Notes under the pieces: generated by a model
Told to the model about the DNA's origin: nothing
What the model saw: only the letters and a program-made list of their open reading frames with translations
Databases searched by the model: none
Assembly (NCBI GenBank): GCA_030272155.1
Contig: CP126199.1
Span: forward strand, 2,964,501 to 3,028,500
Length of the DNA: 64,000 nt
DNA from: Tetradesmus obliquus
Lineage: Eukaryota; Chlorophyta; Chlorophyceae; Sphaeropleales; Scenedesmaceae
Reading direction: 5' to 3'
Position numbers and translations under genes: made by a program
In this document: one piece after another, positions 57,617 to 64,000 of the stretch
Numbering within the stretch: the stretch's first letter is position 1
Layout of the letters: the number at the start of each line of letters is the position of its first letter

Positions 57617-60600
57617 TCACCACGTCTCGTGGCTGTTGTCCTTGGTCCAACCAAAGCGGCTGCCCTGCGGCTTGCTGCTGCTGCTGTTGCTGCTGCTGCC
57701 CGCTGCCACGCTTGCTGCCATGTCCCAGCGCACCTCCAGCCCCCGCAGCGTGTAGCCCACCACCATCAGCCAGAACATGACCTTGGCCAGCTCCTGCAGC
57801 ACAGGCAGCAGCAGCGAGGCAGACGTAACACAATTGCTTGCAACAGGTTTGCAAGAGGAGAGCTGTAGCGTGTAGCCCACCACCATGAGCCAGGAAATGA
57901 CCTTGGCCAGCTCCTGCAGCACCATGCGGAGCAGCATAAGGCAGCAGAGTCAGTACTAACAGGTGCTGCAGTTGCTTGCAGAAGGTTTGCAGAAGGGGAG
58001 CTGCGGTGTGTAGCCCACCACCATCAGCCAGAACATGACCTTGGCCAGCTCCTGCAAGCGCAGCCAGCAGTACACATGGAGTCAGAGAAAGAGAGATGCA
58101 ACTGCTTGCTGGAGGTGAGTGCGGCCTGCAGAGTCACACACCAAACAACAAGCAGCACAGCAGATGCTTGATCAACCGGGGAACGCCACGATTGCAACAT
58201 TTTCATTCACACCAACAAGCACATAAGACCCCTGCTGACTACTGCAGCACCGCAGCCGCAGCAGCCGCAGCCGCACCTGCGCCGTGCAGTCGCTGCCCGC
58301 CCTGCTGAGGCTGTCCCTGTCGCCTGTGCCCATCAGCCTCGCCACAAAGCTGTCCATGGCAGCAGACACCTCAGGCCCCACGCTGCCTGTCAGCTCCGCA
58401 ATGCTGGCTGCATCCAGGCAGCGCAGGTAGTCTAGGAGCTCGTTTGCCGTCTCTTCCAGCAGCAGTAAGCCGCCTGCGGGGCCAGCCGGCCGGCCAGGAC
58501 CCTGCAGGAATGCGGCGAGGTGCACATGTCAGGGATAACTGTGCCGCGTGGCGCGTGAACAAGACAAGGTTGCAGGTGTGCTGCGCACTGCACTTTGGTT
58601 ACGGCCGGCAAGTTGCCTGCATGGAAAAGCGCTGGGCGAGTTTAAGTGACGGCGACCAGGCAGCGCAGGTAGTCCAGAAACTCGTCGGCCGCCTCTTCAG
58701 ACAGTAGCAAGCCACCTGCTGGCCCAGCCGGCCGGCCAGGGCCCTGCAAAGTACATATGTTACTACTGCGAGTGTGCAGCCATGCATGATACGTGCTGAA
58801 TCACCATAACTGCATGAGCGAGAAGGTGAGGGGTGCTGAACAACGGTCACTAATGCAGGTTGGTGGTTGTGCCACCAAGCAGCTGACACAGCCGCATGGT
58901 AGCAGCGGATCCCGCGCACCCTCAACTGCTGCGCCACACAGCTACCTATGCAGCTGCCATGACTGCTGGTAGCGTGGAAGCTGTTCCACCATTCCTCCAC
59001 CAAGTGTGGTGGAGGTTGAGGGAACAGCAGCACGCCGACAGCAGTCACCCGCATGCACAAGCAGCTGAGTGGGCGGCCACCACCACAACATGCTCTTGGC
59101 TGCAACCATTGTAATGAACGCTGACACATGCACCGAAGCACGTGTGAGGAGCTTACCGACACAGTTGTGGGTAAAGCGCATGTCATGGCCATGCTGCCGT
59201 ATGGCCATGACATGCGCTTACCCACAACTGTGTCGGTAAGCTCCTCACACGCCATTCGCTTGCAGCATCAGAACCGCACTGCTCACACCCACCACCATCA
59301 TAAACCCAAGACAAGACAACCTAAGCACCTCCACGCAATAGCCGTTTCAGCAAACCCAGCCAATCCGCACACGGAGTGGATGTCAGGCATACAGCGCTAG
59401 CAGAAAGAGGGCAATACATGTTGTAGTCTTTACAAGGATGCAGGTGAAACACAACAACGCAGCCCCTCGTGCAGTGTTTGATTCAGCTCACCTGCAGCGC
59501 ACTCTGCCCCGAGACCGGCACTGGCAGCTGCCGCCCCTCTGTCAGCATTGGCTGCTGCAGGGCACTAAACAGCTGCTGCTGCTGCTGCGCAGGCTGCAGT
59601 GGCTGCTGCTGCTGTTGCTGTGGCTGCTGCTCCAGCTGCTGCCGCAGCCGTGTGACCTCTCCTTCCAGCATCTCTATGTAGCTGACTGCATCTAGTGCCT
59701 CTACTCCGTTCTCCTTGTGCCACAGCAGCACATCGCCCTGCACAAAGACAACCAGCAGGACAGATGCAGCAGCAGCAGCAGTGTGTGTGAGTCAGCCCCA
59801 TACCGACATTGGCAATCAGCCAGGCAGCATGTACAGCGGGACGGAACGGCCAGAAGCTACCACTGCTGCATGGTCCGCTCTGCTGAGGGAACAGCAAAGT
59901 TCTGCTTGCCGTACGTGCAAGACATTTCAACCAGCCCGTCGCGCCGCAGCTAGTCACTACACCCAACCTGTGAGCCTCCCCAGCTGCGCATAACGACATA
60001 CAAAACAGACACAAGCTGCACACAAACATGTTGATGCTTTATCACTCCTGCTGCTGACTCTCCTGCAGCCCCCTGCTGCTGACTCTGCTGCAGCCATCTG
60101 GCACCAGCCGCACCTGCACGCGCGACTTCTGCACCCCAGGCGCATACAGCTCATCATCAAGCACGCTGCCTTGAGGAGGCGCTGACTGCGTGCGCTGCAA
60201 TGCTGCGCTGCTGCTGCTGCTGCTGCTGCTGCTGAAGGGGCCGCTTGTTGCTGCTTGTGCTGCTGGTACTGTGCTGCCCCCCATGGCAGCAGCGGGTGGC
60301 ATGCCGCCAAGTGCAGTGCGCAGCTCCAATCTGTGACAGCAGCGAGGCAACAACCGGCAAGATTCACGGTTTGGTTGAGAGGTCATGCCGGCCTACAACC
60401 GCACTCAAGAACTTGTGACGCTGCTTTAGAGCAACCGGACACGGCACAGAGGCATCACAAACAGCATTGCATGCTGTTGCTGCTGCTGCTGCTACTGCTG
60501 CTGTTGCTGCTGGGTGATCGGACATACAGTACAACCGCCTGCAGCTGTGGCATACATCCACCTCCTTGTACACGCCTGCTGCTGCTGCTGCTGCTGCTGC

Positions 60601-61747
60601 TGCCGCTGCTGCTGGCCGCACCTATACTGCGCGCTCCTGAACATGCACCCCGGCATGAGCACGCACGAACAGCACAACCCTCTGCAGCTAATGCTGTGGC
60701 GCGTGCATCTGTACTTGCATCCTTGCTGCTGCTGCTGCTGGGCGCACCTATACTGCGCGTTCCTGAACATGTATCCCGTCATGAGCACGCTGAGCATGAG
60801 CTGGCTCATGTTCTCGCCCACAGTGCTGATAGTCACGGTGAAGAACTGCGGCGGCAGCGTGCCCAGCTGCAGATGAAGAGGGAGACAACACGACAAGCAG
60901 CAGCAGCAGCAGCAGCAGCAGCGCGACTTACAATGTAGTGGTGTGGAACGGGAGGGATACAGCAGAGGCGGGCGTGGTGCAACCCAGAGGTAGGTACTGA
61001 CGTAAGCCTGGTGCTCAAAAGCTGGTGTCTTGCACGCCCTCGCTCATCACGCTGACTACATGCTAGCTGCCGCATCACCATCAACAGCAGCACAAGACTT
61101 AATGCAGTGAGATCCTGCAAGCAAAGCAGTGAGTCACTGCTGCGCATCTACCAACCGACAGAGCAGTGCACGTTCACACATCCACGCACCATGTTGGTGA
61201 TGGTGTTGCGCATTGCTGCAACAACAGCAGGCGGCCCTTGGTCCACAAACTGCTCAATCAAGGCAGGCTGTACGTCCTTGACATACTTAAGCAGTAACTT
61301 CTTCTTCTCAGCAACCTGCATGTGCCATGTGTCAAGAGGGGCAAGGTGAAGGCGGTGATGTGTGGCACTGTGTGCCAATAAGAAGCAAACAGCAACATGC
61401 AAGAGACGCGAGGCACAACAGGGATGCCAGTAAACAAGATAATCTTCAACAAGTTCATGCATGCACCGGGCATACGCGAGAAACTCTCGACACGGTTTGC
61501 AGGATAAGCCCACCTCCTTCACAGGCACGCCATCTGCCGCGTTGCTCGCTGCTTGAACTACCAGGCTCCGCTTCAACTGTTTGCACCCAAAGCGGGCTGC
61601 ACCTGTCCTGAGGTTTGCATCTTGAGAGGTGTGGTGAGCCTTGAGCGCGCCTGTGCGCCTGTCTTTCCCGCATCCAGCAAACGAAGTGCACCACTCTTGC
61701 GACTTCCAACAAGAGAACGAAACAGTGTATGCTGGGATGCAGAGCAT
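57617..61747 (-). CDS. DUF760 protein, probably plastid-targeted
   Basis: DUF760 proteins are conserved in plants, algae and cyanobacteria; their biochemical role is unknown. Seven minus-strand exons (61747-61514, 61315-61190, 60866-60748, 60330-60114, 59737-59492, 58501-58277, 57793-57617) give 447 residues. After a 78-residue, Cys/Arg/Ser-rich leader that could be a plastid transit peptide come two related halves. The first has LLLKYVKDVQPALIEQF and LGTLPPQFFTVTISTVGENMSQLMLSVLMTGYMFRNAQYR. The second has VLLWHKENGVEALDAVSYIEML, a Gln-rich stretch, ANELLDYLRCLDAASIAELTG and LAKVMFWLMVVGYTLRGLEVR. The two GY-(M/T)-(F/L)-R segments are the family hallmark. Introns carry boundary echoes and a long hairpin. 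Confidence 0.9.
57868..58058 (-). repeat. Two acceptor-side echoes before DUF760 exon 7
   Basis: The acceptor and first bases of the last exon (cag|gagctggccaaggtc, boundary 57793) recur upstream on the coding strand with boundaries at 57913 and 58051, steps of 120 and 138 bp. Both keep an ag acceptor and the coding frame for MVVGYTL. Confidence 0.92.
58659..58746 (-). repeat. Acceptor-side echo before DUF760 exon 6
   Basis: About 85 bp covering the acceptor and start of exon 6 (boundary 58501) are copied 242 bp upstream on the coding strand (boundary 58743). Many substitutions separate the copies, but the acceptor and most codons are recognisable. Confidence 0.88.
59141..59251. repeat. Near-perfect long inverted repeat (hairpin) in a DUF760 intron
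   Basis: The arms 59141-59192 and 59201-59251 are reverse complements apart from one extra base in the left arm. They are separated by the 8-base loop gctgccgt. The hairpin lies in the intron between DUF760 exons 5 and 6, clear of both splice sites. Confidence 0.95.
60617..60664 (-). repeat. Echo of DUF760 exon 3 end plus donor
   Basis: The exon-3 end encoding LMTGYMFRNAQYR (boundary 60748) recurs with its boundary at 60622, 126 bp into the intron. It keeps ag|gtgcgg. Confidence 0.88.
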
Positions 61748-62047
61748 GGTGCTGATGCAGATGGACAGAGTAGATGACTGGTTGCCCGAGCGCTGATCCG
61801 CTCAAACCAGCATACTAACGCCCGATCTCGACGACTGATGAGCCTGGGGCCACGCAACGAGCTTCCATGGCTTGTTAGTCATTTGTCACCTGCCAGTGAG
61901 GTGGACCGCTTCAGCTTTCTTGTGAGCCCAATGGTTCTGAAGGCCTGTAAACCCCTCATTGTGCGCTGAAAACAGCCTCACGCTTTTGTTTCTGAACACA
62001 CGCCTTTGTGGTGTGTAGAACTGCTACTACATTCACAAAACGTCCAC
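61748..62047. promoter_or_regulatory. Shared promoter region between DUF760 and the small MGQAAS gene
   Basis: Only 300 bp separate the divergent ATGs. There is no clear TATA box. Confidence 0.35.
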
Positions 62048-63418
62048 ATGGGCCAGGCAGCCTCAGCAGGGCGCAGCTACAAAGCTGCTGAGGCAGCTGG
62101 CAAGGCTGCTGCAGCAGCAGTCACACAAGATCTAGGGGCCGTGGCAGCAGATGCACAGCGAGGTGAGGAACGCTGACCAGGCAGCAGTACAACCACAGCA
62201 CTGCGGCAGCACTGCTAGCGCACAGCCCATCATGATGCACTGCCCTTCAATTAGGAGCTTGTTGCAGCCACAGGCAACAATTTAGTTTACTAAGTTCAGC
62301 TGTCAGCCGTTCACCTGGACAGCTCGTCACAACCAACCGATCTGTCCGGCCTGACTCCACCCCGTGCATGTGCTGCTTTAACATCATGCCTGCAGCTGCG
62401 CAGCACGCACAGCGCAAAGTGCTCACATTGGAAGAGGAGGAGCAGCATGAGGCCAGGGATGCGTCATTGGGCAGCATGCTGGACAAGCTGGGTGGGGCCA
62501 TCCACGGCACCTCACTCAACATCATGCCCACAGAGGTGAGCAGCAGCAGCGCTGCCCCAGCACAGCAGATCGCACAGGCATTTTGCTGGCGGTTGCTAGC
62601 ATGATGGCAAGTATGCGGCATGTCTCAGATGCAGCGAGCCAGTTGAGCATCGCACATGTGTGGGCGTGTGGTGTATCCTGCTGCTACACTGCATGGAGCA
62701 CCTCGCATCCAGTGGCTGCGATGGCGCCAGACATCACACAACCCTCCCTGCCATCCATCCTGTCCAAGCATTTCAGCCATTCAATGGTCTCAATCCTACA
62801 AATCCTTATACACATTAATTGCTGCTGCTGCTGATCCATGGGACTCCAATTCAAACACTCGCCGCAGCGGCTGGCGCAAGCCACCCCCAGCAGTGCAGGG
62901 CGGCTGCCGCCACACGCACTGCAGGAGCTGCTGCAGCTGCAGAGCCAGGCTGCTGGCGGGCCTGTTGACGCATCACACATCATAAACAAGTGAGCCAGAG
63001 CAACGGATGGGGACAGCAGCTGTGGGTTCGCTTTGAATCCTCAGCGTGTGTGCTGCAGCAGCTTTGGCAGTGTTTTTTTATTCTGCACAACTGCACATCC
63101 TGAATGCATCGCCTGCTGCTGCATGAAGCATGCCTGCTTTCTTGATGTTCTGCTTGACCGGCTGGAGGCTCTACCTACATCAGGCACTGCTGTTGCTCCT
63201 CGTGCGCATGTGACGTGCAACACACGCTCGTGCGTGTGTGTACCGCTTTGACCTGCTGCATCTGCTGCTGTGGTGTGCTGCATAGGTACAAGGCTGACCC
63301 GCAGCTCGTGCAGGCGGTGCTGTCTGTGGTGTGCCTGCCTGAGGTGGTTGAGGCACAAGGCTCTGCAGGCATCGAGGCATTTGCAGAGCACCCTGTATGG
63401 TTTGGCAGGCGCAGATGA
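62048..63418 (+). CDS. Small conserved-looking protein, possible N-myristoylation, function unknown
   Basis: Four exons (62048-62162, 62396-62535, 62868-62989, 63286-63418) with GT-AG introns give an in-frame product of 169 residues that I do not recognise. It begins MGQAASAG, where Gly2 and Ser6 fit the N-myristoylation pattern, and continues with an Ala-rich helix. The middle block VLTLEEEEQHEARDASLGSM then LDKLGGAIHGTSLNI is charged. The C-terminal block KYKADPQLVQAVLSVVCLPEVVEAQG looks like a compact helical segment, and the end is GRRR. No membrane helix or catalytic motif is visible. Support for the gene comes from frame continuity across three introns and coding-like codon use. Confidence 0.65.
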
Positions 63419-64000
63419 ACGCAGCTGCTGCACCGTCACCTCCCATGCAGCTCAGTGGCTGCTCTATGCTGTGCATGTGGTGGTGCCCAGCATCATTTGA
63501 GATGCGACAGCCAGCCGGCCCCTGCAGCCCAGCAGCTGTGCAGTGCCCTCGTCCAAGGCGCCGGCCCGCAGTGTTGTTACGTCCTCATGTCATAAGCTCC
63601 TCTCAGTCAGTCAAATCGCCAGCTGGCTGTGAGGCACGCCCCTGGCCAGGAGCCATGCACCAAAGCCAGCCAGCCAGCCAGCCAATCAGCCAGCCAGCCA
63701 GCCAGCCAACCAGCCAGCCAGCCAGCCGACCAGCCAGCCACCCAGCCAGCCAGCCAGCCAGCCATCAGACAAGCAAGCCAAGGCGCGCAGTGCAGCTGCA
63801 GCAGCAGCCCTGCAGCCGTGCAGCTGTGGAGGCTGCAAAACCAGCCATGCAGCCAGAGGCAGCTGGCTTGCAGATGCAGTACTGCCTGGGGCGCGTGTAC
63901 ACCCTTGCGCGTGCGTGGCTTGCAGAGCATCAAGCCTCACATGGGCGAGCACGTGCAGCTGTAGCATGGCACTGCATGCGCGTCATCGCCCTGTACTCCC
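63419..64000 (+). other. 3' flank of the last gene, with tetranucleotide repeat
   Basis: A (cagc)n-type tract with a few interruptions fills 63664-63764. No gene is recognisable; a following gene may start outside the window. Confidence 0.45.
63664..63764. repeat. CAGC tetranucleotide microsatellite
   Basis: About 25 units of cagc/ccag with occasional substitutions (aatc, gacc, accc) run here. Confidence 0.95.

Noticed and set aside
58659-58746. Considered as an extra coding exon of the DUF760 gene
   Set aside because: It duplicates the start of exon 6, and including it would repeat the block and break the frame; the seven-exon model is in frame without it.
59141-59251. Hairpin as a transcription terminator
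   Set aside because: It sits in the middle of an intron of a eukaryotic gene and has no T-run; rho-independent termination does not apply.
63664-63764. Ala/Ser/Gln/Pro repeat frame (63629-63964) as a gene
   Set aside because: It is the translation of a CAGC microsatellite; no flanking coding signal.

Overview
The window looks like nuclear DNA of a green alga. The genes are full of short spliceosomal introns (about 64 can be placed), the products are plant-type, CAG/CTG and other short repeats are everywhere, and the first TGTAA after most stop codons lies 0.5-2 kb downstream, as expected of the chlorophyte poly(A) signal. A chlorophycean such as a Scenedesmus/Tetradesmus relative is my inference; no marker here fixes the genus.

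Layout, left to right: a 14-exon P-type plasma-membrane H+-ATPase (+); intronless prefoldin subunit 3 (-); a 13-exon glutathione reductase (+), head-to-head with prefoldin; a multi-ACT-domain (ACR-like) protein (+); a 3-ketoacyl-CoA synthase (+); an ankyrin-repeat protein (-); a carotenoid-cleavage-dioxygenase family enzyme (-), whose 5' exon I could not find; a PLATZ zinc-binding protein (+); a UBA-containing ubiquitin-conjugating enzyme (-); a LON-substrate-binding-domain protein (+); a DUF760 protein (-); and a small, possibly N-myristoylated protein of unknown function (+). For ten of the twelve genes the chosen exons sum to a continuous reading frame from ATG to stop. The dioxygenase lacks its 5' end, and the ketoacyl-CoA synthase has one unresolved junction. 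The genes are ordinary single-copy housekeeping or metabolic loci with no operon-like logic. Three head-to-head pairs share short intergenic spacers.

Non-coding DNA is strongly strand-marked: introns and 3' flanks are TG-rich on the coding strand (CA-rich on the other), so the base skew shows which gene a long 'empty' stretch belongs to.

The most unusual feature is a pattern I call exon-boundary echoes. In about 15 introns and one 3' flank, the end of an exon with its splice donor, or the start of an exon with its acceptor, is repeated one to four times as decaying tandem copies inside the neighbouring intron. The repeat distance is usually about 100-126 bp. This affects seven of the twelve genes. 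A second notable object is a near-perfect 51-bp-arm inverted repeat inside a DUF760 intron. I saw no retroelement, CRISPR array, tRNA or rRNA.
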